Shown: positions 1 through 10,242 of the stretch, in pieces | Numbering within the stretch: the stretch's first letter is position 1 | Layout: every line of letters begins with the position of its first letter | Assembly (NCBI RefSeq): GCF_024713945.1 | Contig: NC_134683.1 | Coordinates: 2,222,501-2,286,500 of the forward strand | From: Dermatophagoides farinae | Lineage: Eukaryota; Arthropoda; Arachnida; Sarcoptiformes; Pyroglyphidae | Direction: 5' to 3' | Length of the DNA: 64,000 nucleotides | The notes under the pieces: model-generated | What the model was told of the DNA's origin: nothing | Seen by the model: the letters and a program-made list of their open reading frames with translations, nothing else | Databases searched by the model: none | Translations under genes and position numbers: made by a program

Positions 1-778
1 CCATATATATGGAAAAAAAACCCAATGCAGTTTTTAATTCTTTTCAGTTTTCTGAAAATTCCAACAACCATACTATCTAGCATATCATATACATCTTTAT
101 AGCATTCGTTCCATGATCATTTCATCAGATTTTTTCTTTAAACAAAAAAAAAGATGAGAAAAAATTAAAATTTTTAATGAACATTTCAATCAGATGGATT
201 TATTATTTGAAAATTGTCATCATCATCATATACTTATGACGACAATCATTGGAGAGGATGGATGAATGAATGAATGAATGAATGTAGGATGGGATGGATA
301 CTCTAATAATAATGATGATGACCATCCAGTATGGATTTTTAATAAAATTTTTTTTTTGTAATTGAAATCATGTTGTTTCAGATGATAAAAACGATGATAA
401 TGTTCAAGGAATTATTTCTACGTGAAAAAAAACAAACAAACAAACATTGAAGATGATACATTTTACAGGTACAGGAATGTTTATAATGAATTTAATCTTC
501 TCGAAGAAGAAGAAGAAGAATAAGAACAAGTTAGATACAACTATCCCATCCCATCTTTATGAACTTTAAAAAAAAAAATTATGGATCATCATAAAAAAAA
601 TACGTGTGAATTTTGTAATCATCACCATCACTATATAAATCAAATGTTTTTATCACAATCTAATTTTAGTTATAAGATTTTGTTGTTCTTATCATCATCA
701 TTATCATCGTCGTTATATCGTGTTTTTTTTGTGTGTTTATCTGGTGTGATATTTTTTCATTGATTTGCGGGAAAAAAA
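1..778. other. intergenic, 5' flank of the first cuticle gene
   Basis: I see no coding region here. The stretch holds an AATG tetranucleotide run near 262-283, a GAA run near 503-521 and several A/T homopolymers. Its last 150 bases probably contain the promoter of the cuticle gene that starts at 779. The short open frame near 581-763 is low complexity and unsupported. Confidence 0.6.
632..640 (+). promoter_or_regulatory. candidate TATA box of the first cuticle gene
   Basis: TATATAAAT lies about 140 bases before the proposed ATG at 779. Initiation about 30 bases downstream would give a 5' UTR of roughly 110 bases. The motif is a good TATA consensus, but the region is AT-rich, so chance occurrence is possible. 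Confidence 0.35.
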
Positions 779-1630
779 ATGATGTTCGCTAAGGTTCGAT
801 TATAAATTTGTTTATTATAAATTTGAATGAAGATCAAACTTGATATTTTCTATCGAAAATGATTCAATTATTTATTCTGAATTATTATTATTATTCTGAA
901 TTAGGTTGTTTTTGTTTTGGCAACTATTTCCGTTGCTTATGGTCAATTGCTTCAACAAGGTCCATCTACTGTTCAATTGATTCCAATCGGTTACGGTGGT
1001 GGTGGTGTTGGCAATTTTGGAACCGTTGGTTTAACCGCTGCTCAACCTCAATTTGTGATTGCTGGTGGTATTCAACCAGCTACTGCTGGTATTCAATTCA
1101 TCAGACAACCACAAGCCGTTCAATTAGTTGCAGCACCACAACCACAAACCGTACAATTTGTTGCTGCTCCACAACCACGAATTCAATTTGCTGCAGCTCC
1201 ACAACCACAAACTATTGCTGTTGCTCCACAACCACGAATTCAATTTGCTGCAGCTCCACAACCAGCTCCAGTTCCGGCCCCAGCAAGAATTCAAGTTGCC
1301 GCACCAGTTGTACAACCAGTAGCTAGAGTCGTTGAAGAAGATTACAATGAACCTGGTACACCAGTAGCTCCTTATGCATTCTCTTTTGATGAAACTGATG
1401 AATTTGGCATGAATTTACAAAGAAATGAAGTTAGCGAAAATGGTGTCGTTACTGGTCAATATTCATTCACAACACCAGAAGGTTATACACGTCTTGTTAA
1501 ATATGTTTCTGATGAAAATGGTTTCCGTGCTGAAGTTGATACAAATGAACCAGGTACCGCAACATCAGCACCTGCTGATGCTGTATATCGATCATCAGCT
1601 TCACAACAACAACAACAACCACCAAAATAA
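779..1630 (+). CDS. cuticle protein, RR (chitin_bind_4) family, two exons
   Basis: Secreted structural protein expected to bind chitin in the exoskeleton. Exon 1 is 779-793 and encodes only MMFAK; the intron is 794-904 (GT...AG); exon 2 is 905-1630. The join is phase 0 and completes a signal peptide, MMFAK/VVFVLATISVAYG, that exon 2 alone lacks. The mature chain of about 225 residues has an Ala/Pro/Gln/Val-rich first half with repeated AAPQPRIQFAAAPQP-like units (about residues 75-135). A Rebers-Riddiford domain follows at about 160-222, with Y-x-F-x-F-D-E-x-D-E-x-G, G-x-Y-S-F and the arachnid-type ending GFRAEVDTNEPGT. Predicted length is 246 residues, typical for the family. The downstream gene at 2691-3302 is a convergent relative. 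The donor (AAG|GTTCGA) is non-ideal, so the first exon is the least certain part; the body from 905 is secure. ATG 782 is an equally possible start. Confidence 0.85.
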
Positions 1631-1681
1631 ATCATGGATAAAGAATCTATTTTTTTTTTTAAACAATCTAGTTTCAAACTA

Positions 1682-1708
1682 AATAAATTTTTATTTCAAA
1701 TAAATAAA
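1682..1708 (+). terminator. polyadenylation signals of the first cuticle gene
   Basis: Three AATAAA hexamers (1682-1687, 1699-1704, 1703-1708) lie 50-80 bases after the stop codon, the expected place for 3' end formation. Confidence 0.55.
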
Positions 1709-2195
1709 AATAACCCAAAAGATTTTCAATGATAAAAACAGACACACACACGCACACACACAAACAAACACAAACACAAAAATTCTGAAAGAAAGCTTTC
1801 TTTTGTCTCAACAATGAAAAGAAAAAAAAATCAATAATCAATGAATTGTGAAGTATTTTTCAATTTCAAATTTATAATTTTCTTATACCACCAATCAATC
1901 AATCAAACAAATTATTCGAATACAAATTATTATTATTTTTTTGTGATTAAAAAGTTTATTTTTAATTTTTTCATTTTCATTATATCCAACCTTGTTGCCA
2001 TATCAAGCGATTTTTGCCATTTAAGGTCACATACATATAGAGAAAAATTGATCGTGATTGATAATGGTTGAATGCCATAAATATTCGTAATATTCATATA
2101 TGATGATGATGATGATGATCAACGACAAAAAAAAATTCATTAATCCATTAATCCATTTGATTTTCACACGATGCAGATTATCTGATATGATTTGA

Positions 2196-2227
<32 letters not shown>

Positions 2228-2689
2228 CATTGTCGTCGACAATTAAAATTTGATTCAATGGAACAACAAAGTAAGTAAGGCCATCTTGTTGTGGATATTT
2301 CAAACATTTTATTTTTTTATTTTTTTTTCTTACAACCAGAAAACAATAAAATCATGTTGGTTTTTCTTCTTTTATTTTATCAATTAATCAACAGAAAAAA
2401 ATGAAATTTCAGGTAGTATATATACTGAATTACATGGCAGTTTTTTTTTGAAAATTTATTTCTTTTTTGTTTTGTTTTGTTTTAGAATTTTAAGAAAAAA
2501 AAATTAAAAAATTTAGAACAAAGAATCTGGATAACAATCAATCAATCGATGATCAATTTTTTCGAATGTTGAGAAAAAAGTTTTCTTTTTGTTTTGATTA
2601 TGTAAAACCAGCAACAGCAAACACATGCACTGAATAAATTGATAATCAATCCGGTTAATTATTTTGAAATTTATATCAGAGAATTGATA
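1709..2689. other. intergenic between convergent cuticle genes
   Basis: No gene seen. It contains a CA-rich run near 1741-1778, an ATG-triplet run near 2101-2120, a run of 26 T at 2202-2227 and scattered A/T tracts. The 3' UTRs of both flanking genes should end within it. Confidence 0.6.
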
Positions 2690-2690
2690 T

Positions 2691-3302
2691 TTATTTTTGT
2701 TTATAAACAGGTGGATTCGATGAAACGATAGCTGCATCAGCTGGTGATGATGTAAGTGTACCTGGTTCATTAGTTTGAATTTCAGCACGGAAACCATTGT
2801 GATCGGCAATATAATTAACGATACGAGCCATACCATTTGCATCACGATATGAATATGAACCACGTACAGTTCCTGCACCATCTCCGGATTCTTGTCTAGT
2901 CATCTGTGTACCATATTCATCAACAGTATCATATGAATAACTGAATGGTTGTGGTGGATATTGTTCTTCTTGTTCGACTATTGCAGCTGCTGGTGCTGAA
3001 TATCGAATTGGTTTTGCTGAAGCTGTATAGGCAACTGGAACGGCAACCGGTGCTGCTATTGGTCTTGGTGCGATTACTGGAGCCGTGTAAACAATTGGTT
3101 TAGCTGCTGTGATAGCAATTGGTGCTACTGGAGCGACTGAAGCAACATATGATCGTGATACTGGTTGAAAACGACCTGTTGATAATGGACCAAGAGCACC
3201 AGCACCACCATATGTTTGTGAATATTGTATCTGTGGTTTTGGTGCAGCATTGACCAATGCCACTGTTGTGGCGATCATAATCATAATAAATTTCATCATC
3301 AT
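2691..3302 (-). CDS. cuticle protein, RR (chitin_bind_4) family, single exon
   Basis: Secreted chitin-binding structural protein of the exoskeleton, 203 residues. The start is the first of three consecutive ATGs (3302, 3299, 3296); the open frame runs further upstream but has no ATG there. A signal peptide of about 19 residues (MMMKFIMIMIATTVALVNA) precedes APKPQIQYSQ. The middle is rich in Ala, Pro, Val and Ile, with API-, APV- and AKPI-type repeats. The Rebers-Riddiford domain spans about residues 118-182, with F-S-Y-S-Y-D-T-x-D-E-Y-G, G-S-Y-S-Y and GFRAEIQTNEPGT. Tail residues L-T-S-S-P-A-D-A closely resemble those of the + strand gene at 779-1630 (T-S-A-P-A-D-A), so the two are paralogues in convergent orientation. 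Unlike that gene it has no intron inside the signal peptide. An AATAAA overlaps the stop codon (2690-2695 on the minus strand). Family assignment is secure; substrate and tissue are inferred from the family. Confidence 0.88.
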   Translation of the reverse strand: MMMKFIMIMIATTVALVNAAPKPQIQYSQTYGGAGALGPLSTGRFQPVSRSYVASVAPVAPIAITAAKPIVYTAPVIAPRPIAAPVAVPVAYTASAKPIRYSAPAAAIVEQEEQYPPQPFSYSYDTVDEYGTQMTRQESGDGAGTVRGSYSYRDANGMARIVNYIADHNGFRAEIQTNEPGTLTSSPADAAIVSSNPPVYKQK

Positions 3303-5404
3303 TATTGAATCGAATATGTTAATAAATTGCGCACACAAACAAAAAAATTACGAACAACGTAATGAATCGTATGAATTTCAAATTCAAAATGAATCGACGA
3401 ATGACTGACGATCAAAACAAGAAAAACAACAACAGATATACCAGGCACTTAAAAATGAATGAATAAATAAATAAATGATGATGATGATGATGATGGTGAT
3501 TACGACGAACAAATTAAGATAATTTGATACGTTTGCAAAAAAATTAAATTCCAAACAAAACAAACGAAATGGACATCAAATTGATTCCTTCTATTTATAT
3601 GCAATTGATTATTGTGATGGTGGTGGTGATAATCATGAATCCAATAAAAGAAGAAAAAGAAGAAGAAGAAAAAAAATGGTGATATAGCAATTATATTGAA
3701 CACTTCTTTTTCATTCACTTTTTCTTGTTTACCTTTTTTTTCTGTGTGTTTCTGAAAAAAAATTCAATTCAATTCGTTTCGAATTTGAGTTTGTCTTTCT
3801 ATTCGTTGTTGTATTTAGTTGTATAATAATCATATATATTCATCTATCCGATGATGCTGATGATGATGATGATGATGATTGGTCACCAATTGTAAATTGA
3901 TATCTTGCGAAAAGTAGGTGGAGATTTTTCTTCTTCTTTATTTGTCTCGAAACACGCACACACACACACACACACACCTACACCCGTTCCATTAGTTAAC
4001 ATATGCAACGAATGAATGAATGAATGAATTTTGAAGAGAGAGAATATCTATCTTCAACTGACCATTTTTTTTCGCTTCTTGTGTTTGTCTGTTTTTTTTG
4101 CATTCGACACATGGAAAAAAAATCAATATTTGACAAAGTTTCATTCGCAGCAGCAACGAAAAAAAAAAACAAAAATTAATCGAATAAAAAAAGAAACGAA
4201 AACAACAAAAACAAAACAAACAAGATGTTTATCAAGATAATGGCCAGTTTGAATATGTTTTTTGTTTTCAAAATCCAAAATAACATACATGCTATTCGAA
4301 CGAATTTATCAAATAATTTCAATGAACATCGTCGAAATTTTTCATTTTTGACTATTAATCAATCGAAAAACCAATCCATCAATAAATGGATCCATCATTT
4401 TTTATGATTATAAATGATAAATTCATTCACATTCATATTGCTTCAAGGCTTTTTTTTGTCGAATTTTTTTTTCTTGTTTGTGTGTGTGTGTCTGTATCAA
4501 GTCTGTATGTATTTAATGTTTAGGTTGAAAGAATCATCTGGCTTGTAAAGGAATATAGAAATTATTATCATATATTGATGATGGTGATGATGATGATAAA
4601 ATGAAATGAAATTGATGAATCAATTTTTAACGATTTAATTGAATATATGATGATGATGATGATAATCCTTTTTAACCTTGATCAAAATTTTTACACAACA
4701 AAACATATATATTCGATGTTTGAATTTTAATTTTCAAAAATTTTTAAACTATTACAATTCATTATACACCCAACCTTTTTTTCCGCTTGTTGTTGTTGTT
4801 GTTGTTTGTTCATTCTGTTTGATTAACAACAACGACAACAATGAAAATTTTTTATCAAATCTGACAGATTTTCAAGGTTTTTTTTATCTTCCATTACTTT
4901 TTGTTTTATTGTCCCGATGATCAACATATCGAATTGATGGTCGGTTTTGTTGTCACATTCATTATGTTCTTGTTGTAAAATGTTTAAAATTGCCATAAAT
5001 CAATTTCAAAAATAGAAAAAAAATGAAGAACAAATGCTCTAAATCAGTTCCAGTTTAATGCATTGCATGTATGTGTTTGCCATTTTTGTCGACATTTATC
5101 AAATGAACAAATCGCAATTTTCCACTGTTTTTTTTTCTCTCTCTCTTTTGCATTTGGAACCGAATCCACAATCGATCCACAATGTTTAGTGCATCATTCT
5201 CTTTCACACACACACACACACATGAGATGGCGATCCAATGGCATAAAAATCTACATTTCTTCATATAACAAAAAGAGGATTTTCACATCAGATCATCGTC
5301 AATGTTTTTTTTCATGATTCAAATTTTTTTTTCAATATCTATGATGATGGTCATCTGTCAAAACAATTAAACAAAAAATAAAATTACACACAAAATGTCA
5401 TACA
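3303..5404. other. intergenic between the cuticle and RCC1/BTB genes
   Basis: No supportable gene. It holds ATG-triplet arrays (near 3476-3496, 3849-3879, 4647-4661), CA repeats (near 3956-3977 and 5203-5222), AATG repeats near 4009-4027 and many A/T runs. The promoter of the minus-strand cuticle gene should lie in the first 200 bases, but I see no clear TATA box there. Confidence 0.6.
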
Positions 5405-5438
5405 GAGAAATTCAATTTATTGAGATGATATATGAAAT

Positions 5439-5456
5439 AGATTCTAATTAGAATCT
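5439..5456. promoter_or_regulatory. 18-bp perfect palindrome 3' of RCC1/BTB gene 1
   Basis: AGATTCTAATTAGAATCT is its own reverse complement, lies 94 bases past the stop codon (minus strand) and recurs identically in the other two units. It probably lies in the 3' UTR, followed by an AATAAA on the minus strand (5416-5421). It also contains the homeodomain core TAATTA. Confidence 0.5.
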
Positions 5457-5549
5457 TTAATGAATATTTTACATTTTATGATTAATTTTTGGCAGAAAAA
5501 AATGGATAATCAAAGCAAAAACAGTAATCAGGATTCATCCACAAGAATA

Positions 5550-7124
5550 TTATTGTTGATTGCAAAACCATTGAAGAAATTTAACAACGGAATTTTTGTC
5601 GTCTTCAAGAAAAATGTCAGTAAGTTTCGGAAAAACTTGATCAATAGTAATCTGGATAAGTTTATCGTGCACATCATTCAGTTCATACTTGATAATTACT
5701 GGAAGATATGTGCTTATTGTTTGTTCATTGAGATCATATCGTATGAATGTTTTACAATATCCTATTAATCGTTGATCACAATAACAATTGGCTAGATCAA
5801 TAAATTTGGTAAGGTTTTGTTTATCAATTTTAATGAAGCCATTGTGCAACATACGGAGATAGGCATAGTATGTATCATAATCATAAGCATTGATGGTTAC
5901 CAGATTATTTTCACTCCAATCGCCAGAAAACATTCGATTAAAATATTGTGATACAATTTTCAAATAACATTTACAAGCCAGTATACGATTTTTACCAACA
6001 ATAAATTCGAAATCATAATTATCTGGATTGTCAAATAATCGGATGATTGATTTGTAACATATTGAATTATGTGATCCGAATAAATAGGTTTTAGGTGTAA
6101 GGCCAAATGTGATTGGTGATTTTAGTATCATTGCCGATGCAGATGCAAATGATACAGGTTGATCATCTAATTTTGTAGGTGATGTCCAAATGCCATTCTT
6201 GGTTCTACCACAGGCATAATATGATGATCCATCATATGCCAATGAAAAATCAAAAACTTTCGAACATACTACTTGTTGTATTTTTTCAATAGGTATAATT
6301 GTTGGTTTTGATCGCATCACATCATCACCGAGACCAAGTTGGCCTTGAATGTTATCACCACAGGAACAAAGCTGTCCATTTTCAAATAAGAATAAGGAAT
6401 AATTATAGCCAGCAGTAATATTTTTGATTCGGCTATTGATCAAATCATCAGGAAATACAACAAGGGTTGGGGTGTTTCGTTTCATATCATCACCAAGACC
6501 TAATTCACCAGATTCATTCTCGCCCCAAGAATAAATTTTCCCCGTATTAGTTATTGCAAGACTATGGTACCCTCCACAAGCCATAAGCATAACATTTTCT
6601 AGGCCTGTGTTAACCATAGTTATATATGATGAAGAATTACCCGTTATTTGGCCATATTCATTATCCCCCATTGCAAAAAGAGCACCATCTTTTCGTAACA
6701 ATAAAATATGAGACCATCCACAAGAAATCATTTTAAATTCATCATTACCAGTAGAGATCAATTTCAAGGTTTTGTTTGTATTCCAAAAAGAACTACCATC
6801 AGCTAGATACACTCGGCCATCATCAGTTAACACGGCAATAAAGTTATGGCCAGAATCCACCTGAACAATTTGCATATCATTCAGAAATGATATCTGTTGT
6901 GCAAGTTTTGGATCATGTTTCAACGATAGCCATGAACATATTTTTTCGCCATATGCATATGTGGCATTTTTAGTCATCAACAGAAATTCTATTTTAGGGT
7001 TTGTATCATCATAATGCAGTATTGTGAAAACCGAAACAACGGAATGAAGAAATTCTTGTTCGATAAATTTAAAATAATTTCGAAATAATACATTATCAAC
7101 ATTTTCTGATGGTAATTTTGCCAT
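5550..7124 (-). CDS. RCC1 and BTB domain-containing protein, copy 1
   Basis: Intronless, 524 residues, beginning MAKLPSENVDNVLF. This is the only ATG near the 5' end of the frame and is shared in place by all three copies; the frame upstream lacks ATG. RCC1-type blades cover about residues 60-345, with recurrent GW/GGY-x-H-S/I-L, G-x-x-Y-S-W-G and GELGLGDD / GQLGLGDD signatures. A BTB domain spans about 366-465 (D-F-E-F-I-V-G, LACKCYLK, YFNRMFSGDW). A BACK-like helical tail covers about 466-524. Order and length match the RCBTB1/2 family, whose BTB domains commonly mediate dimerisation and cullin-3 binding; that role here is inference. A TATA box at 7300-7306 (minus) and a conserved block at 7201-7253 give a plausible promoter. 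Copy 1 resembles copy 3 in the middle but differs from copies 2 and 3 near both ends. Confidence 0.9.
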   Translation of the reverse strand: MAKLPSENVDNVLFRNYFKFIEQEFLHSVVSVFTILHYDDTNPKIEFLLMTKNATYAYGEKICSWLSLKHDPKLAQQISFLNDMQIVQVDSGHNFIAVLTDDGRVYLADGSSFWNTNKTLKLISTGNDEFKMISCGWSHILLLRKDGALFAMGDNEYGQITGNSSSYITMVNTGLENVMLMACGGYHSLAITNTGKIYSWGENESGELGLGDDMKRNTPTLVVFPDDLINSRIKNITAGYNYSLFLFENGQLCSCGDNIQGQLGLGDDVMRSKPTIIPIEKIQQVVCSKVFDFSLAYDGSSYYACGRTKNGIWTSPTKLDDQPVSFASASAMILKSPITFGLTPKTYLFGSHNSICYKSIIRLFDNPDNYDFEFIVGKNRILACKCYLKIVSQYFNRMFSGDWSENNLVTINAYDYDTYYAYLRMLHNGFIKIDKQNLTKFIDLANCYCDQRLIGYCKTFIRYDLNEQTISTYLPVIIKYELNDVHDKLIQITIDQVFPKLTDIFLEDDKNSVVKFLQWFCNQQ

Positions 7125-7200
7125 TATTGATGATAAAAAAACACTCAAAATATTCAAGGATTGGCAAATTACTAAGAGATGATACTTGATCAACAGTGAT

Positions 7201-7306
7201 GACGAAATGTTGAGTGACAAAAGTTATTTTACAAAGAGGTGGCGTTGTGATCGCAAAATTTTTTATCAGTTTTTTAGAGTCCAAAAAACAAAGAACTATT
7301 TTTATA
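7201..7306 (-). promoter_or_regulatory. promoter of RCC1/BTB copy 1
   Basis: On the minus strand TATAAAAATAG (7306-7296) lies about 175 bases before the ATG. It is followed by a 53-bp block (7253-7201) containing CGATCACAACGCCACCTC and ACTTTTGTCACTCAACA. The block is identical in copy 3 and differs at one base in copy 2. Position and conservation suggest core promoter plus 5' UTR. Confidence 0.6.
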
Positions 7307-7800
7307 ATGAATAATTGTTGTTGATCATAAGACCAATTGAGGAATTCAAATATTCAAATTCAATATTCAATATTCATCAAAGCATCAAAAATTCTGAATT
7401 CAATATACAATCATCAAATCGAATTCTGATTCTCATCTCTTTTCTCAAACTCAACATGACCAATAGATGTCGTACTATGTTTCAAGTGTAATCATTTGAA
7501 AAAATAAAAATAAAAAAATATATTTTCAAATAAAATTCCAATGTCCATTCCAATGGACTTGTCCCAACACACACACACATACATCGAAATTGGTCCAATA
7601 AATGACCATTGACATTATGGCGATGATAATTAGTAAATCAAAAACAAATATTGAAATAAACACAAACATCCGATGGATGATAATTATCAATTTGAATCGA
7701 AATCGCTTTTGAATTTGCTTCAATAGTTGATAAATCGTTTTAATTTTTTTCCCTTTTTCATCATTATTATGGATGGTGAAATGATGAATGAATGAATGAA
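7307..7800. other. spacer upstream of RCC1/BTB copy 1
   Basis: No gene. AT-rich sequence with ATTCAAATTC-type repeats, a CA run near 7567-7580 and an AATG run near 7785-7806. Much of it recurs in the other two tandem units, including the stretch around GATGTCGTACTATGTT and GACATTATGGCGATGATG. Confidence 0.6.
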
Positions 7801-7824
7801 TGAATGATTTATGATAAATGGAAT

Positions 7825-7842
7825 AGATTCTAATTAGAATCT
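7825..7842. promoter_or_regulatory. 18-bp perfect palindrome 3' of RCC1/BTB gene 2
   Basis: Same AGATTCTAATTAGAATCT palindrome as in the other two units, 84 bases past the stop codon. Confidence 0.5.
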
Positions 7843-7925
7843 TTAATGAATATTTTACATTGTATAATTAATTTTTGGCAGAAAAAAAATGGAAAAACAG
7901 TAATCAGGATTCATCCACAAGAAAA

Positions 7926-9518
7926 TTATTGCTGATTGTAAAAACATTGAAGAAATTTAACAACAGAATTACCGTCGTCTTTAAGAAAACCATCAGTAAT
8001 TTTGGGCAAAACTTGATCAATAGTAATCTGGATAAGTTTATCGTGCACATCATTCAGTTCATACTTGATAATTAATGGAAGATATGTGCTTATTGTTTGT
8101 TCATCGAGATCACTTCGTATGAATTTTTTACAATATCCAACTAATCGTTGATCACAATAACAATCGGCTAAATCAATAAGTTCTGCAATGTTTTGTTTAT
8201 CGATTTTAATGCAGCCATTATGCAACATAAGTAGATATGCATAGTATGTATTATAATCATAAGCATTGATGGTTACCAGATTATTTTCATTCCAATCGCC
8301 AGAAAACATTCGATTAAAATATTGCGATGCCATTTTCAAATAACATTTACATGCCAGTATACGTTTTTCACCAATAATAAATTCGACATCGTAATTATCT
8401 GGATTGTCAAATAATCGGATGATTGATTTGTAAGATATTGAATTATGTGATCCGAATACACGGATTATTGATGTGAGGCCAAATGTTATTGGTGATTTTA
8501 GTATTATTGCCGATGCAGCTGCAAATGATACAGGTTGATCATCCAATTTTGTAGGTGATGTCCAAATGCCATTCTTGGTTCTACCCCAGGCATAATATGA
8601 TGATCCATCATATGCCAATGAAAATGAATGGAATGATGAACATGCGATTTGTTGTACATTTTCAATGGGTATAATTGTTGGTCTTGATCTCATCACATCA
8701 TCGCCGAGACCAAGTTGGCCTTCACTGTTATCGCCACAGGACCAAAGCTGTCCATTTTCAAATAAGAATAATGAATAATCATAGCCTGCCGCAATATTTT
8801 TGATTCGGCTATCCATCAAATCATCAGGAAATACAACAAGGGTTGGGGTGTTTCGTTCCTTATCATCACCAAGACCTAATTCACCAGATTCATTCATGCC
8901 CCAAGAATAAATTTTTCCCGTATTAGTTATTGCAAGACTATGAAGCCCTCCACCAGCCATAAACATAACATTTTCTAGGCCTGTGTTGACTATAATTGTA
9001 AATGATGTAGATGATGAAGAATTACCAGTTATTTGGCCAGATGAATTATACCCCATTGCAAAAAGAGTACCATCTTTACGTAATAATAAAATATGATACC
9101 ATCCACAAGAAATCATTTTAAATTCATCATTACGAGTAGAGATCAATCTCAAGGTTTTGTTTTTATTCCAAATAGAACTATTACTGGCTAGATACACTCG
9201 CCCATCTTGAGTTAACACGGCAATAAATTTTTGGCCAGAATCCACCTGAACAATTTGCATATCATTCAGAAATGATATCTGTTGTGCACATTTTGGATCA
9301 TGTTTCAACGATAACCAGGAACATATTTCTTTGCCATATGCATAAGTATCATTTTTAGTCATCAATAGAAATTCTATTTTAGGGTTTGTATCATCATAAT
9401 CATCAGTTGTTATTATTGTGAAAACCGAAACAACGGATTGAAGAAATTCTTGATCGATAGATTTAAAATAATCTTGAAATAATACATTATCGATATTTTC
9501 TGACGATAATTTTGCCAT
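7926..9518 (-). CDS. RCC1 and BTB domain-containing protein, copy 2
   Basis: Intronless, 530 residues, starting MAKLSSENIDNVLF at the ATG aligned with the other two copies; an in-frame upstream extension has no ATG. It has the same architecture as copy 1: RCC1 blades over roughly residues 60-350 (GELGLGDDKERNTPT, GQLGLGDDVMRSRPT), then a BTB domain (DVEFIIGEKRILACKCYLK, YFNRMFSGDWNENN) and a helical tail. Relative to copy 1 it has small in-frame insertions, one of Ser/Thr residues near G-N-S-S-S-S-T-S-F (plus-strand region near 9000-9020) that arose in a GAT/TCA triplet stretch. All RCC1 signatures look intact. The spacing between 3' and 5' neighbours is that of a tandem array, not an operon, because each copy has its own TATA box. 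I do not see the AATAAA found after copies 1 and 3; a variant CATAAA near 7808-7813 might serve. Confidence 0.9.
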   Translation of the reverse strand: MAKLSSENIDNVLFQDYFKSIDQEFLQSVVSVFTIITTDDYDDTNPKIEFLLMTKNDTYAYGKEICSWLSLKHDPKCAQQISFLNDMQIVQVDSGQKFIAVLTQDGRVYLASNSSIWNKNKTLRLISTRNDEFKMISCGWYHILLLRKDGTLFAMGYNSSGQITGNSSSSTSFTIIVNTGLENVMFMAGGGLHSLAITNTGKIYSWGMNESGELGLGDDKERNTPTLVVFPDDLMDSRIKNIAAGYDYSLFLFENGQLWSCGDNSEGQLGLGDDVMRSRPTIIPIENVQQIACSSFHSFSLAYDGSSYYAWGRTKNGIWTSPTKLDDQPVSFAAASAIILKSPITFGLTSIIRVFGSHNSISYKSIIRLFDNPDNYDVEFIIGEKRILACKCYLKMASQYFNRMFSGDWNENNLVTINAYDYNTYYAYLLMLHNGCIKIDKQNIAELIDLADCYCDQRLVGYCKKFIRSDLDEQTISTYLPLIIKYELNDVHDKLIQITIDQVLPKITDGFLKDDGNSVVKFLQCFYNQQ

Positions 9519-9622
9519 TATTGACGATGGAAAAAACACTAAAAATATTCAATGATTAGCAAATGGCAATCATATGATACTTGATCAACAGTCACAGAAA
9601 AGAAACGTGGAAACTGGTCGAT

Positions 9623-9732
9623 GACGAAATGTTAAGTGACAAAAGTTATTTTACAAAGAGGTGGCGTTGTGATCGCTAAATTTTTTTCAGTTTTTGTAGA
9701 GTCCAAAAAAAAAACAAAGAACTATTTTTATA
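9623..9732 (-). promoter_or_regulatory. promoter of RCC1/BTB copy 2
   Basis: TATAAAAATAG on the minus strand (9732-9722) is followed by the conserved 53-bp block (9675-9623), which has one base change relative to copies 1 and 3 (CACTTAAC for CACTCAAC). Confidence 0.6.
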
Positions 9733-10242
9733 ATGAATAATTGTTATTGATCAAAAGACCATTTGTGGAATTCAAATATATTCAAATTCAATATTCATTT
9801 AAAGCATGAAAAATTCTGAATTCAATCAATTCAATTCAATCAATTAGAATTGTGATTCTCATCTCTTTTCTCAAACTTTTCAATCATGGCCAATAGATGT
9901 CGTACTATGTTAAAAATAAAATTAAAATGTTTTCAAATAAAATTCCATTCCAATGGACTTGTCCCAACACACACAAATACCTAGAATTGGTCCAATGAAT
10001 GACCATTGACATTATGGCGATGATGGTGATGATAATTAGTAAATCAAAAACAAATATTGACATAAACACAAACATCCGATGGATGATAATTATCAATATG
10101 AATCGAAATCGCTTTTGAATTGCTTCAATAGTTGATAAATCGTTTTAATTTTTTACCCTTTTCATCATTATTACTGAATAAAAATGAATAGGATTTGGAT
10201 GGTGAAATTCAATTTATTGAGATGATTTATGATATATGGAAT
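9733..10242. other. spacer upstream of RCC1/BTB copy 2
   Basis: No gene. Homologous to the spacers of units 1 and 3, with small indels. It runs into the unit junction near 10200, where GAATAGGATTTGGATGGTGA is shared with the right end of unit 3. Confidence 0.6.

Larger units (their letters stand above)
5405..7783. repeat. tandem unit 1 of 3 (RCC1/BTB segmental duplication)
   Basis: First of three head-to-tail copies of a roughly 2.4-kb unit, each with 3' flank, complete gene, promoter and about 500 bases of upstream flank. Stop codons are spaced 2376 and 2428 bases apart and the promoter blocks 2422 and 2368. Unit edges were placed by eye where flanking matches end, near AATG-type repeats, and are approximate. 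Confidence 0.8.
7784..10205. repeat. tandem unit 2 of 3 (RCC1/BTB segmental duplication)
   Basis: Middle copy of the roughly 2.4-kb unit. Its left edge differs from units 1 and 3: the ATTCAATTTATTGAGATGA segment, with its minus-strand AATAAA, is replaced by an AATG repeat. Confidence 0.8.

Noticed and set aside
859-1326. Alternative frame across the first cuticle gene starting at ATG 859
   Set aside because: Ser/Cys/Thr/Trp-rich shadow frame of the real RR protein; lies partly in the proposed intron.
2513-2881. Minus-strand frame overlapping the 3' end of the second cuticle gene
   Set aside because: Shadow frame; the RR domain reads cleanly in the other frame to a stop at 2691.
5460-5768. 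Plus-strand open frame starting MNILHFMINF, with similar frames at 7875-8075 and 10264-10503
   Set aside because: Antisense shadow of the C-terminal coding region of the three RCC1/BTB genes; its conservation comes from the sense strand.
7125-7220. Upstream extension of RCC1/BTB copy 1 (and similar ones in copies 2 and 3)
   Set aside because: The extensions begin with TTG or GTG, contain no ATG and are not conserved as protein; MAK is the shared first ATG.
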